Assembly: GCF_019823105.1 (NCBI RefSeq)
Contig: NZ_CP081958.1
Coordinates: 496,001-560,000, forward strand
Direction of reading: 5' to 3'
Origin: Halobaculum magnesiiphilum
GTDB taxonomy: Archaea; Halobacteriota; Halobacteria; Halobacteriales; Haloferacaceae
Length of the DNA: 64,000 nucleotides
Part shown: positions 16,431-25,292 of the stretch, in pieces
How the letters are laid out: each line of letters begins with the position of its first letter
Position numbering within the stretch: position 1 is the first letter of the stretch
Position numbers and translations under genes: made by a program
Notes under the pieces: generated by a model
The model's input: the letters and a program-made list of their open reading frames with translations, nothing else
What the model was told of the DNA's origin: nothing
The model's database searches: none

Positions 16431-17008
16431 TGCCGGACGGTCCCGGCCCGACCGACGGGTCCCCTTCGGCCGGCGCCGACGCGGGCGGTGACGCCGACGG
16501 CGGCGGCGATATTCGCGTTTCGCTCATCGCCGCCGTCGCCGCCAACGGCGTCATCGGCGCCGAGGGCGGGATGCCGTGGCACTTCCCCGCGGACATGCGC
16601 CACTTCAAGGAGACGACCACGGGACACCCCGTGATCATGGGCCGGCGGACGTACGAGTCGATCGCGAGGGACATCGGGGGCCCGCTCCCCGACCGGACGA
16701 ACGTCGTCCTCTCGCGGTCGAACCCGGACCTCCCGGAGGAGGTGATCGTCGCCGGGTCCGTCGAGGAGGCGCTCGCGGCCGCCCGCGCCGACGCCGCCGA
16801 ACGGGGCGTCAACACCGTGTACGTCGCCGGCGGCGGCGCCGTCTACGGGCAGTTCCTCCCGCTCGCGGACGAACTGGTGTTGACGGAGGTCCACGAATCG
16901 TACGAGGGGGACACCGAATTTCCCGAGTTCGACCGGGGTGAGTGGGTCGAGGTCGACCGGGGGGAACACGACGCGTTCGACTTCGTCGTCTACGAACGCC
17001 GGGAGTAG
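16430..17008 (+). CDS. folA: Dihydrofolate reductase
   Basis: A 192-residue enzyme that reduces dihydrofolate with NADPH. After a Gly/Asp/Ala-rich leader of about 28 residues the fold begins at VSLIAAVAANGVIGAEGGMPW, followed by the substrate Asp in FPADMRHFKETT, GHPVIMGRRTYESI, the NADPH region VYVAGGGAVYGQFLPLADEL, and LTEVHESYEGDTEFPEF. The start ATG 16430 overlaps the thyA TGA by one base. The leader is longer than in bacterial enzymes and could alternatively be trimmed if translation began further in, but no internal Met precedes the fold. Confidence 0.95.
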   Translation: MPDGPGPTDGSPSAGADAGGDADGGGDIRVSLIAAVAANGVIGAEGGMPWHFPADMRHFKETTTGHPVIMGRRTYESIARDIGGPLPDRTNVVLSRSNPDLPEEVIVAGSVEEALAAARADAAERGVNTVYVAGGGAVYGQFLPLADELVLTEVHESYEGDTEFPEFDRGEWVEVDRGEHDAFDFVVYERRE

Positions 17009-17078
17009 CGCGCGCGGTCGAGGACAGCCGCACCATGCAGAACGGCTTTCCGCCCGCCGCGCCATCCGTCGAGCGAAC

Positions 17079-18089
17079 ATGGTTCGCCCCCGCCTCGTCG
17101 CGCTCGCCTGCTGCCTCCTGCTCGTGCTGGCGGGTTGTGTCGTCGGGCCGGCGGGCAGCGACGCGACCGTCGGCGGCGGGGACACCGCGACCGCGCCGCC
17201 CGGTTCGGGCGGAACGCCGGCCACCGCCGCCCCGCCGGCGGACGGCATCCGCGTGACCGTCGTCGAGATCGTCGACGGCGACACGTTCCGGTTCGAGTAC
17301 GAGAACGGCACGACCGACACGGCCCGCCTCCTTGGCGTCGACACGCCCGAGATCTACGGCGAGAACTCCCCGGACGAGTTCGAGGGCGTCCCGGACACCG
17401 AAGCTGGTCGCGCGTGTCTCCGCGAGTACGCCGACCGCGCCAGCGCCTACGCGAAGAACCGCCTGCTCGGCGAGGAGGTGACGATCGCCTTCGACGCGAA
17501 CGAGCCACGTCGCGGGTACTACGACCGGCTGCTCGTGTACGTCCACCACGACGGCGGGTCGTTCAACTACGCGCTGATCGACCGCGGACTGGCCCGCGTG
17601 TACGACTCGTCCTTCGAACGCGGCGACCGCTTCTACGCCGCCGAGGAGCGGGCGATGGCCGCCGACCGCGGGCTGTGGACCTGCCGCGACGGCACGCCCG
17701 GCCCCGCCGGCGACGACGAGACGACCGCCACCGCGTCCGCGACGGCGACGCCCGCCGGCGACGGGGTCGTCGTCTCGCGGATCCACGCCGACGCCGAGGG
17801 CGAGGACGGTGAGAACCTCAACGACGAGTACGTCGTCCTCACGAACCGCGGCGACGAGCCGGTCGACCTCTCGGGGTGGACGCTGTCGGACGAGGCTGGC
17901 TTCACCTACGAGTTCCCCGACGGCGTGACGCTCCCCGCGGACGCGTCGCTCACGCTCCACGTCGGCAGCGGCGAGGACACCGAGACGGACCTGTACTGGG
18001 GCCGGGAACGACCGACGCTCAACAACGACGGCGAGACGGTGACACTGCGCGACGAGGACGGAAACCTCGTCGCCGAGCGGTCGACCTGA
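17079..18089 (+). CDS. Secreted thermonuclease lipoprotein with lamin-tail domain
   Basis: A 336-residue exported nuclease. MVRPRLVALACCLLLVLAGC is a lipoprotein signal with the lipobox Cys at residue 20, so it is probably lipid-anchored outside the cell. A Thr/Ala/Pro-rich linker leads to a staphylococcal-nuclease domain (about 63-205) with VDGDTFRFEY, ARLLGVDTPEIYG and YYDRLLVYVH, which contain the Asp, Arg and Glu positions of the calcium site and catalysis. Residues of about 225-335 form a lamin-tail (LTD) beta-sandwich: NDEYVVLTNRGDEPVDLSGWTL. SNase plus LTD fusions are known in haloarchaea and may serve DNA scavenging. Confidence 0.9.
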   Translation: MVRPRLVALACCLLLVLAGCVVGPAGSDATVGGGDTATAPPGSGGTPATAAPPADGIRVTVVEIVDGDTFRFEYENGTTDTARLLGVDTPEIYGENSPDEFEGVPDTEAGRACLREYADRASAYAKNRLLGEEVTIAFDANEPRRGYYDRLLVYVHHDGGSFNYALIDRGLARVYDSSFERGDRFYAAEERAMAADRGLWTCRDGTPGPAGDDETTATASATATPAGDGVVVSRIHADAEGEDGENLNDEYVVLTNRGDEPVDLSGWTLSDEAGFTYEFPDGVTLPADASLTLHVGSGEDTETDLYWGRERPTLNNDGETVTLRDEDGNLVAERST

Positions 18090-18141
18090 GGCGCCCCGCC
18101 TCCGGCGACACAGCTATCCGTCGCACGTGGATCGTTCGCAT

Positions 18142-18549
18142 GTGCCACATCTTCGCTTCGACCTCTCGGTCGCCGTCACCGACGACGAGCGCGCGTCGTT
18201 CGCCGACTGGGTCGCCGAGACGTACGCCGAGGTCATGGACACCGGAACCGACCACGTCGGCGTGGCGGTCGTCGAGAGCGACCCGCAGTTGGGCGGGGCC
18301 GGGGAGGACGACCCGGTCGCGCTCGTGAACGCGGACGTGCGCGTCGGCCGGACCGTCGACCAGCGACACGCGCTTGCCCGCCGCCTCACCACGGAACTCG
18401 GTGACCGGTTCGGGATTCCGGAGCGGACGGTGTACGTCGTCCTCACCGAACACGAGGGCGCCGACTTCGTGCTCGGCGGGGAGCCGCTCGACGCGTGGGA
18501 CCCCGCCGAGCGCGACGGTGCGAGCGTCGCCGGCGACGAGGGTTCGTAG
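18142..18549 (+). CDS. Tautomerase-superfamily-like protein (Pro1)
   Basis: A 135-residue protein beginning MPHLRFDLSVAVTDDERASFADWV. If GTG 18142 is the start, removal of Met leaves Pro as residue 1, the catalytic base of 4-oxalocrotonate tautomerase and MIF-like enzymes; the strand-helix pattern that follows, and RRLTTELGDRFGIPERTVYVVLTE, match that fold. A GCTATCC element 27 nt upstream supports this start over the in-frame GTG at 18127. The sequence reads like a duplicated tautomerase unit. The substrate is unknown. Confidence 0.7.
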   Translation: MPHLRFDLSVAVTDDERASFADWVAETYAEVMDTGTDHVGVAVVESDPQLGGAGEDDPVALVNADVRVGRTVDQRHALARRLTTELGDRFGIPERTVYVVLTEHEGADFVLGGEPLDAWDPAERDGASVAGDEGS

Positions 18550-18577
18550 GGGTCCCGGATCACGGAAACACCGTTTC

Positions 18578-19333
18578 TCAGGGTTTCCGCAGCACCGCCT
18601 CGTAGTGGTGGTCGTTCGAGTACCGGACCGTCGCGACCGGCCACTCCGAGCCGACGCACGCCTCCCGGAGCACGTCGGGCGCGAACGGCCGGAACAGCAG
18701 GGTGTCGCCCACGTCCCCCTCGTACTCGAAGTGCATCACGCGGTAGCCCATCCCCGGCGTGGGGTCCGGCCGCCAGCCGAGGAGGTCGCGCGCGCCGTCG
18801 GCCTCGGGGTCGTAGTTGTCGACGACGGCGACGGCGTCGTCGGTCGTCACGAACGCGAGGTCGGCGAGGAACTCGCGGAGGCGGTGCGGCGGTCGCGCCA
18901 GTCCGAGCTGGGTGCCGTGGGCGTACACCCCGCGGAAGCGGTCGCGGTCGAACGACTCGCGCAGCGCGAACATGTCGCCCCGGACCGCCGACTCGACGCC
19001 GCGCTCGCGCATCGTCGCGACGAGGTGGGCGGACGGCTCCAGCCCGACCACCTCCCCCTCGTAGCGCTCCTGAAACCGGAGCACGTCGCGTCCGGCGCCG
19101 GCGCCCAGGTCGAGCAGCGGCGCCGTCAGTCCGTCGGAATCGACCGTCTCGTAGGCCGACTCGTCGCGATCGGCGAAATAGAACCCCTCGATCGGGTGCT
19201 CGACGCGCTCGGCGCCGTCGACGCACCACAGCGGCTCGGTCTGCTCGTCGCGCGCGAACTCGCGGATCGCGCGGCCGAACGGGTCCGTTCGGTCGCCCTC
19301 GACGGCGTCGCCTCCGGGATCGGCGGTCGACAT
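18578..19333 (-). CDS. Class I SAM-dependent methyltransferase
   Basis: A 251-residue methyltransferase. The SAM motif LLDLGAGAGRDVLRFQ is at about residues 68-83, followed by GEVVGLEPS (acidic residue for the ribose), RGDMFAL and a post-motif AVVDNYDPEADGA. The N-terminal 60 residues, with EQTEPLWCVDGAERVEHPIEGFYF, are characteristic of a haloarchaeal subgroup. The substrate is unknown. ATG 19333 begins MSTADPGGD. An 8-bp inverted repeat lies directly before the start codon and could regulate it. Confidence 0.85.
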   Translation of the reverse strand: MSTADPGGDAVEGDRTDPFGRAIREFARDEQTEPLWCVDGAERVEHPIEGFYFADRDESAYETVDSDGLTAPLLDLGAGAGRDVLRFQERYEGEVVGLEPSAHLVATMRERGVESAVRGDMFALRESFDRDRFRGVYAHGTQLGLARPPHRLREFLADLAFVTTDDAVAVVDNYDPEADGARDLLGWRPDPTPGMGYRVMHFEYEGDVGDTLLFRPFAPDVLREACVGSEWPVATVRYSNDHHYEAVLRKP

Positions 19334-19334
19334 A

Positions 19335-19357
19335 CCGACCACGACGGAAGTGGTCGG
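19335..19357. repeat. Inverted repeat immediately upstream of the methyltransferase start
   Basis: CCGACCAC (19335-19342) and GTGGTCGG (19350-19357) form a perfect 8-bp inverted repeat with a 7-base spacer, ending one base before the ATG codon (19331-19333 on the minus strand). It may be an operator or a 5' hairpin. Confidence 0.5.
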
Positions 19358-19481
19358 GAAAACGATATGTGAATGATGGTAGCATATGACATAGTGGGTG
19401 GGCACGGACAACGAGGGCGCAGAAACCGGCAAGGTTGGCAGCTACCACACCGACTACCGACGCGGCCGGCAGTCGGGTGGT

Positions 19482-19871
19482 ATGTCCCAACTGCTGCCCG
19501 ACGAGGCCGCGGACCGACTCGTGTCGACGTGCCGGACGACGGTCGGCGACAACGCCCGCTCGGTGACGTTCTTCACGCGGACCGACCACGAGCAGCTCTA
19601 CCTCCGTGACGACCTGGAGCAGGACGCCGACCTGATGGCCTTCATCGGCACCGAGCGACAGGACTTCGCGATGGCCAGCGACGGCTACTCGGGCACCGAG
19701 TTGGGCGAGTACCGCTACACGCTTCGGGTGTTCGAGAACGGCTACGCCGTCCGGATCGACGGACGCGACAAGGGCGTGCTCGTCACCAGCGACGGCATGG
19801 AGCTTCGCGACTTCAACCACCTCGCCAGCGCCGTCTCCGCGACGCTGGAGGAGTGGGAAGGCGAGGACTGA
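19482..19871 (+). CDS. Conserved haloarchaeal protein (DUF7522-like)
   Basis: A 129-residue soluble protein resembling a haloarchaeal family that I recall as DUF7522; that label is tentative. It has a predicted alpha/beta arrangement with SVTFFTRTDHEQLYLRDDL and YRYTLRVFENGYAVRIDGRDKGVLVTSD, reminiscent of a Roadblock- or profilin-like sensor fold, but I see no catalytic motif. The start ATG 19482 gives MSQLLPDEAAD; the in-frame upstream extension is less convincing. DUF2071 follows 46 bases later on the same strand. Confidence 0.7.
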   Translation: MSQLLPDEAADRLVSTCRTTVGDNARSVTFFTRTDHEQLYLRDDLEQDADLMAFIGTERQDFAMASDGYSGTELGEYRYTLRVFENGYAVRIDGRDKGVLVTSDGMELRDFNHLASAVSATLEEWEGED

Positions 19872-19917
19872 GGACGAGCGCCCAAAGACGTTTCTCGTTC
19901 CTGCACCGAGTTTCGGC

Positions 19918-20610
19918 ATGGTCCTCCCGCTCGAGATGGGCTGGCGACACCTCCTGTTCGAGAACTGGCCCGTCGACCCCGACGTGATGGACGCGCACCT
20001 TCCCGAGAGGCTGGAGCCGGACACCTACGACGGCTCGGCGTGGCTCTCCGTCGTCCCGTTCACCAACGTCGCCGTTCGGCCGAAGGGGATGCCGGAGGGC
20101 GCCGGCATCCGACTCCCGGAGCTCAACGTCCGCACGTACGTCACCCGCGACGGCGTCCCGAGCGTCTACTTCTTCAGCCTCGACGCGCAGGGCGTCGCCA
20201 GCGTCGTCGGCGCCCGGGTGTTCCACCGCCTCCCGTACTACTACGCGCGGATCTCGCTCGACTCGGACGGCGCGGGCGGCGTCCGCTTCCGGAGCCGTCG
20301 CCTCCACCCCGGCAGCCGGCCGGCGCGCTACGAGGCGACCTACCGCCCGACGGGCGATGCGTTCGACGCCCCCGACGACCCGCACGCCGAGTTCCTCGTC
20401 GAACGCTATCGCTTCTACACCGAGGCGCAGGACGGATCGATCCGCTACACGGACGTGGACCACGATCCGTGGACGCTGTACCCCGCCGAGGCCGACGTGA
20501 CGACGAACACCCTCCTGCAGTCCCACGGCTTCGCGACGCCGGACGCCGACCCGGTGTACCACTACAGCCCCGGGTTGGACGTGGTAACGTCGCGGAGCAA
20601 GCGGCTGTAA
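19918..20610 (+). CDS. DUF2071 (YqjF) family protein
   Basis: A 230-residue protein of the DUF2071/YqjF family, related to acetoacetate-decarboxylase-like folds. Diagnostic segments are LLFENWPVDPDVMDAHLPERLEPDTYDGSAWLS, the GIRLPELNVRTYV strand, YFFSLDA and LPYYYARI. Members are widespread in bacteria and haloarchaea; their reaction is not known to me. Length is normal and the termini fit the family. It is convergent with lhr. Confidence 0.88.
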   Translation: MVLPLEMGWRHLLFENWPVDPDVMDAHLPERLEPDTYDGSAWLSVVPFTNVAVRPKGMPEGAGIRLPELNVRTYVTRDGVPSVYFFSLDAQGVASVVGARVFHRLPYYYARISLDSDGAGGVRFRSRRLHPGSRPARYEATYRPTGDAFDAPDDPHAEFLVERYRFYTEAQDGSIRYTDVDHDPWTLYPAEADVTTNTLLQSHGFATPDADPVYHYSPGLDVVTSRSKRL

Positions 20611-20640
20611 GCGGAACCGCGGACGGACGTGAGGCGTCGC

Positions 20641-20680
20641 GGGCGACGACTACTTCCAGAGGGCGACGACTACTCCCAGA
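20641..20680. repeat. 20-bp tandem duplication spanning the lhr stop codon
   Basis: Two adjacent 20-base units (20641-20660 and 20661-20680) differ at a single position. The second unit contains the lhr stop (20670-20672) and last codons; the first repeats them downstream of the gene. Confidence 0.7.
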
Positions 20681-23507
20681 AGCTCTTCGTCCGCGCGTAC
20701 TGGCGCTCCTGTTTCAGGATGTCGCGGTAGAAGTCGTCCTCGTCCTCGCGCAGTTTCCCGATGATCCGCGCGGCGTTGTGCGGGCCGACGCCGCGGGCGG
20801 CGAGCGCGATCACCGCCTGCTTGCCGTGCGCCTGCACGAGGTTCGCCGCGCGGTTCGCCTTCCGGGTCAGCTTCTCCTGTTCGTCGTCCTTGTCGCTCGC
20901 GCGGACCGCCTTCACGACCTCGTCGGCCCACGGATTCAGTGCGGCGATGCGGGTGGAGCCACACTCGGGACACTCCGGCGTGTCGCGGACGCGACGGACC
21001 TTCGTCCGCTGCTTCCATTCGCCGCAGTGGACGCACAGCTGGATCACGTGGTCGTCCATGATGCGGTCGCGGATCGTCTCGATCACGGAGGCGTCTGCGT
21101 TCTCCGGGACGAGGAACTCCCGCCCCGAGGAGCGGCCGTCCGTCCCGAGCGGCGTGCGTTCGCGGGCGGCGACGACCTCCACCTCGCCCTCGTCGATGTC
21201 CGCGAGCATCTCCGCGGTCTCCTCGACGGCGAGTTCGGTGTGGAACACCTCCCGAACCGCCTCGTCGAAGACGGGCGTGTCCTCCAGCGCGGCCATGAGG
21301 CGGTCGCCGCCGAAGCGCTTGTTCCCCTGGTAGCGCTTGAGCGCGCCGAACTTCGCGGCGACGTGCGCGAGCGTGAACTTCAGCGTGTCCGAGTGCTTCA
21401 GGGCGAGTTCGAGCAGGGCCTCGACGTGCTTCGGGTCGGTCTCCTCCAGCACCTCGATGACGGTTCCGGGGGTGACGCCGTTGGGCACCTCCAGCTCGAC
21501 GCGGTAGGGGTCGGCCTCCATCCCGACCGACGAGCCGGTCCGTTGGCCGATGAGCGCAGAGAGGAGGCGCCCGAGGGTACGGTTCACCTCGTGGCCGAAG
21601 GCGGCGTTGACGGCGATGCTCCGCCCCCGTCCCTCCACGACGATCCGGTCGTCCGTCGGCATCGGGTGGCCGGCGTCGACGTGGCGCCCGACCGTGTCGA
21701 GGCCGACCGAGACGGTGTCGGCCTCGGCGGGATAGCGGCCGGCGAACTCGCGGGCGACCGCGTCGGCGTCGGCGCCGCCGGCGAACTGCGGCTCGGCGAC
21801 GCCGCGCATCTCCCCGACCTCCGCGGCGACGGCGCGCGGGACGGGGATCTCCTGACCGGTCCAGGAGGGCACCTCGCCGGCGGGGTCCTCGATGGGCGCC
21901 ACGTTCACCTCCGCCTCCTCGTCGTCGATGTCGTTGATGCGCCACAGCTCCCCGCGCTGGATGAACGCCTCCCCCGGCGCCGCGAAGTTGACGACGAACC
22001 GTTCGTCGAGCGTGCCGATCTGCCGGCGCGAGGAGATATCGTACACGTCGTACGTCTCCTCGTCGGGGATCATCGAGAGGTTCCGGTAGTAGTACTGCCA
22101 GGTGCCGCCGGAGGTCTCCAGCACGTCTCGTTCCTCGTCGATCCACAGCAGGCGGTTGCCCGACAGCTCCCTCGCCACCTCGCGGAACGTCTCCTCCGGG
22201 AGGTCGCGGAAGGGGTACGCCCGGGTGATCAGCTCGTACGCCTCGCGGGCGTCGACCTCGCCCATGTCCATGAGGAGGCCGACGATCTGGTTCGCGAGCG
22301 TGTCGAGGCTGCCGTGGTGGATTCCGGAGTCCTCGACCTCGCCCGCGACGGCCCGCCGGGCGATCGCCAGCGCCTCCATCGTGTCGTCGGGGGCGTCTGT
22401 GACGACGGTGCCGTGGCTGGTCTCGTCGCGGCGGTGGCCCGCGCGGCCGACGCGCTGGAGCAGGCGTGCGACCTCGCGCGGGGAGTTGTACTGAACGACG
22501 TGGTCCACCCGTCCCACGTCGATCCCCAGCTCCATCGACGAGGTGCACACGAGGCCCGCTATCTCGCCGGCCTTGAACGCGTCCTCGACCTCGATGCGGG
22601 CGTCCTTCGACAGCGACCCGTGATGGACGCCGATCGGCTCCCCCAGCGTCTTGAACCGGGATCCGAGCGCCTCCGCGGTCTGTCGGGTGTTGACGAAGAT
22701 CAGGACCGACTCGTGCTCGCGGACGATGTCGCGGATCAGCCGCACGTGGCTCGCGATGTCGGTGTCCGTCGCCAGCTTCCCGGCGAGGCGTTCGTCCTCG
22801 GGCGTCGTCGCCGGCGACACCACGTCGAACTCGACCTTGCTCCCCACGTCGACCTCGATCACCTCACAGCCGCGGTCGCCGGTGAGGAACCGCCCCACCT
22901 CCTCCGGGTCGCCGACGGTCGCCGAGAGGCCGATCCGCTGGAAGTCGCCCGCGAGTCGACGGACCCGCTCCAGGCCGACGGTCAACTGCGCCCCCCGCTT
23001 CGAGGCCGCCAACTCGTGAACCTCGTCGACGACGACGTGATCCACGTCCGCGAGGGCCGCGCGGAGCTTCTCTCCCGTCAACATCGCCTGGAGCGTCTCC
23101 GGCGTCGTCACCAGCACGTCCGGCGGGTCGTTCGCCTGCTTGCTCCGCTGGTAGTCGCTGGTGTCGCCGTGGCGAACCTGTACGTCGAGGTCGAGGTAGT
23201 CGCCCCACCACTCCAGGCGCTCGCGCATGTCGCGGTTGAGCGCCCGCAGCGGCGTCACGTACAGCGCGCCGAGCCCCTCGGGGCGAGTCTCCGCCAATGC
23301 CGACAGCACGGGCAGCATCGCCGTCTCCGTCTTGCCGGTCCCGGTCGGGGCGATGACGAGGGCGTCCTTTCCGTCCGCAAGCGGCGGGATCGCCCGTCGC
23401 TGCGGCGCCGTCGGCGTCGCGAACCCCCGCTCGGAGAGGGCCGATCGCACCTCCTCGCCCAGCGCCGCGAAGGCGTCCATCCCCGTCGCTCGCGGCGTGT
23501 CGCTCAT
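20670..23507 (-). CDS. lhr: Lhr-family SF2 DNA helicase
   Basis: A 945-residue helicase of the archaeal Lhr group, linked to DNA repair and recombination. The RecA1 domain has motif I APTGTGKTE (about 53-61), motif Ia LYVTPLRALNRDM, motif II DEVHE and motif III GLSATVGDP; RecA2 has FVNTRQTAE and the motif VI region QRVGRAGHR. A winged-helix and the long Lhr core follow. Near the C-terminus are a four-Cys zinc site (CVHCGEW...CPECGS) and an HhH-like segment RGVGPHNAARIIGKLRED. Length and order match archaeal Lhr1. It has no obvious operon partner. Confidence 0.95.
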   Translation of the reverse strand: MSDTPRATGMDAFAALGEEVRSALSERGFATPTAPQRRAIPPLADGKDALVIAPTGTGKTETAMLPVLSALAETRPEGLGALYVTPLRALNRDMRERLEWWGDYLDLDVQVRHGDTSDYQRSKQANDPPDVLVTTPETLQAMLTGEKLRAALADVDHVVVDEVHELAASKRGAQLTVGLERVRRLAGDFQRIGLSATVGDPEEVGRFLTGDRGCEVIEVDVGSKVEFDVVSPATTPEDERLAGKLATDTDIASHVRLIRDIVREHESVLIFVNTRQTAEALGSRFKTLGEPIGVHHGSLSKDARIEVEDAFKAGEIAGLVCTSSMELGIDVGRVDHVVQYNSPREVARLLQRVGRAGHRRDETSHGTVVTDAPDDTMEALAIARRAVAGEVEDSGIHHGSLDTLANQIVGLLMDMGEVDAREAYELITRAYPFRDLPEETFREVARELSGNRLLWIDEERDVLETSGGTWQYYYRNLSMIPDEETYDVYDISSRRQIGTLDERFVVNFAAPGEAFIQRGELWRINDIDDEEAEVNVAPIEDPAGEVPSWTGQEIPVPRAVAAEVGEMRGVAEPQFAGGADADAVAREFAGRYPAEADTVSVGLDTVGRHVDAGHPMPTDDRIVVEGRGRSIAVNAAFGHEVNRTLGRLLSALIGQRTGSSVGMEADPYRVELEVPNGVTPGTVIEVLEETDPKHVEALLELALKHSDTLKFTLAHVAAKFGALKRYQGNKRFGGDRLMAALEDTPVFDEAVREVFHTELAVEETAEMLADIDEGEVEVVAARERTPLGTDGRSSGREFLVPENADASVIETIRDRIMDDHVIQLCVHCGEWKQRTKVRRVRDTPECPECGSTRIAALNPWADEVVKAVRASDKDDEQEKLTRKANRAANLVQAHGKQAVIALAARGVGPHNAARIIGKLREDEDDFYRDILKQERQYARTKSFWE

Positions 23508-23591
23508 CGACGCGGATTGCGTCGCGAGCCGGTTAAGCGTCGCGCTCCCGGCGCTTGCCGGCCGCCTCGTTCCCGGCGCTCGGACCGCGCG

Positions 23592-23741
23592 TTACTCCCG
23601 GCTGACGGCGATGTTTCGGACGGCGCCGTCGCACTCCGGACACGTCCCCGGGTGGCTGTTCGACCGGGTCCGCGTTCCGCAGCCGAGGCACTCGAACACG
23701 CCCTCAGACGGGGTATAGGGGTCGATATCGTTTGTCGGCAT
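23592..23741 (-). CDS. Small rubrerythrin-like zinc-ribbon protein
   Basis: A 49-residue protein with CLGCGTRT and CPECDGAV pairs, a rubredoxin/rubrerythrin-type metal ribbon. The start MPTNDIDPYTPSEGVFECLGCG is a pattern widely repeated in haloarchaeal small proteins. It is probably a zinc- or iron-binding accessory protein of unknown partner. Because the coding region is short, the identification rests on the Cys spacing and this conserved opening. Confidence 0.75.
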   Translation of the reverse strand: MPTNDIDPYTPSEGVFECLGCGTRTRSNSHPGTCPECDGAVRNIAVSRE

Positions 23742-23845
23742 GTCACACCGTATCATCCCCGAGGTTGTAACTGTTTCCTGCGAATCACTATGAGTAGTAC
23801 TAGGTGTAAAAGGAGTGACGGTGAACGAACGTCCATTTCTATCCG

Positions 23846-24988
23846 CTACAGCAGCTCCTCCTCGGCCAACTCGACGGCCTTGCGAACGGCGCCCACCGAG
23901 GTGAGGTAGCCGGCGCCGACGCCCGCCTTCGACGCCTTCGCGGCCGCGCCGGTGAGCACTGTCGGTCCCAACTGCGCGACGGCGCCGTCGCCGACGGAGA
24001 CGAGCCACCCGGGCACGTCGAAGCGATAACTGGCGAGCCGCGGCGCGAAGTCGTCCGGGGAGGCAGACAGCTCGTGGTCGACCAGCCGGCCGACGTTCTC
24101 GGCGGCCGTCTTCGCCTCCCGCACCGCCGCCGACGCGGACGCGGGAACCGCCTCGCCGTCGGCGTCGACGACGCGGGCGGCGTCGCCTAACGCGAACGTG
24201 CGGTCAGTGAGCCGGAGGTCCGCCCGGACGACGGGTCGGTCGCCGTCGAGGGCGTCGTCGCCGGCGATGCCGCCGGTCCAGACGAGTTGGTCATAGCGGA
24301 GATCGCCCGCGTCGGTGACGATCCGGTCGTCGAACACCGCCTCGACGGCGGTGCCGGTCTCCACGTCGACGCCGCGCGCCTCCAATTGCTCCCGGATCGC
24401 CCGGCCGAAACTCGCGGGGAAGTTCGGGGCGACCTCGTCCAACTGTTCCACCAGGGCGATCTCCACGTCGTCGGGCACCTCCACCCCCTCCTCGCGGGCC
24501 AGCGCGGCGAGCTCGCCGGCGACCTGCACGCCGGACAGGCCGGCCCCGCCGACCACGACGCGGCCGCCGCCGTCGGCCACGTCGAGGAACCGCTCCCGGA
24601 TCGCGGCGGCGTCGTCGAGCGACTTCATCGGCGTCGCATGCTCGTGCAGCCCCTCGATCCCGTAGTAGGCGGTCTCTGAGCCGAGACAAACCGCCCCGAA
24701 GTCCCACTCGATCGCGTCGCCGTCGGCCAACTCCGCGCGGCCCGCCCCCGCGTCCACGTCGACGACGCGGTCGACGACCAACTCCGCGCGGTCGAGCAGG
24801 TCCCTCAAGGGAACCGAGATCGCGTCGGCGACCGCGGGGCGGCGGATCGCGCGGTGGGTCTCGTGGACGAGGACGTGCTCCTCGCCGTCGTTGACGAGGG
24901 TGATGTCGACCGCCGACGGGAGCCGGGATTCGAGCCTGCGGGTCAGGGCGACGCCGGCGTAGCCGGCGCCGAGAACGACGACGTGCAT
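23846..24988 (-). CDS. FAD-dependent NAD(P)H oxidoreductase (NDH-2-like)
   Basis: A 380-residue flavoprotein of the pyridine nucleotide-disulphide/type II NADH dehydrogenase family. The FAD-binding GAGYAGVALTRRLE is at residues 8-21, the NAD(P)H loop VVVGGAGLSGVQVAGELA is near 148, and TFALGDAARVVDADGEAVPASA is the second FAD motif. It could feed electrons from NADH into menaquinone as an alternative to complex I, or serve a sulphide:quinone-type role; the Cys pair of SQR is absent, which favours NDH-2. I chose ATG 24988, where the Rossmann strand begins. Confidence 0.88.
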   Translation of the reverse strand: MHVVVLGAGYAGVALTRRLESRLPSAVDITLVNDGEEHVLVHETHRAIRRPAVADAISVPLRDLLDRAELVVDRVVDVDAGAGRAELADGDAIEWDFGAVCLGSETAYYGIEGLHEHATPMKSLDDAAAIRERFLDVADGGGRVVVGGAGLSGVQVAGELAALAREEGVEVPDDVEIALVEQLDEVAPNFPASFGRAIREQLEARGVDVETGTAVEAVFDDRIVTDAGDLRYDQLVWTGGIAGDDALDGDRPVVRADLRLTDRTFALGDAARVVDADGEAVPASASAAVREAKTAAENVGRLVDHELSASPDDFAPRLASYRFDVPGWLVSVGDGAVAQLGPTVLTGAAAKASKAGVGAGYLTSVGAVRKAVELAEEELL

Positions 24989-25292
24989 TCGGTTCGGGTA
25001 CGGCCGCCGCGGGTAAGGGCGTGACGGGCGTCGCGCTCGTCGGTTCGTCCGAACGTTCACATATCAAGCCGGAACCAGCAGCTCCGTGACCTGAGGTCGA
25101 CCCGCGGGCGACGAGCGGGTGTGCGGCGCACCGCTCGCGGGGGGCGGGGACGACCGACGGGGCCGAGACGACCGCGCCCCGTCGTCCCCGGACGCAGCCG
25201 CGCCGCCTGTCAGCCCGGGGCGCAGCGACGGCTCCGCGTTCGCCGGACCTGTGTCCCCACCCGTTCACGAAGTTCGGAGCGGTGTCCCCGGA
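24989..25292. other. Intergenic region upstream of NDH-2-like gene and downstream of mvaD
   Basis: About 304 GC-rich bases between two minus-strand genes. I see no gene here. A 7-bp inverted repeat with a 12-base loop (25112-25118 and 25131-25137) lies about 150 bases beyond the mvaD stop and could be a weak terminator or processing site. Confidence 0.4.

Noticed and set aside
20040-23909. 1289-codon open frame on the plus strand
   Set aside because: It is antisense to lhr. Its translation is Arg/Ala/Val-rich with no domain, while the minus strand encodes all helicase motifs. Long shadow frames are expected in DNA this GC-rich.
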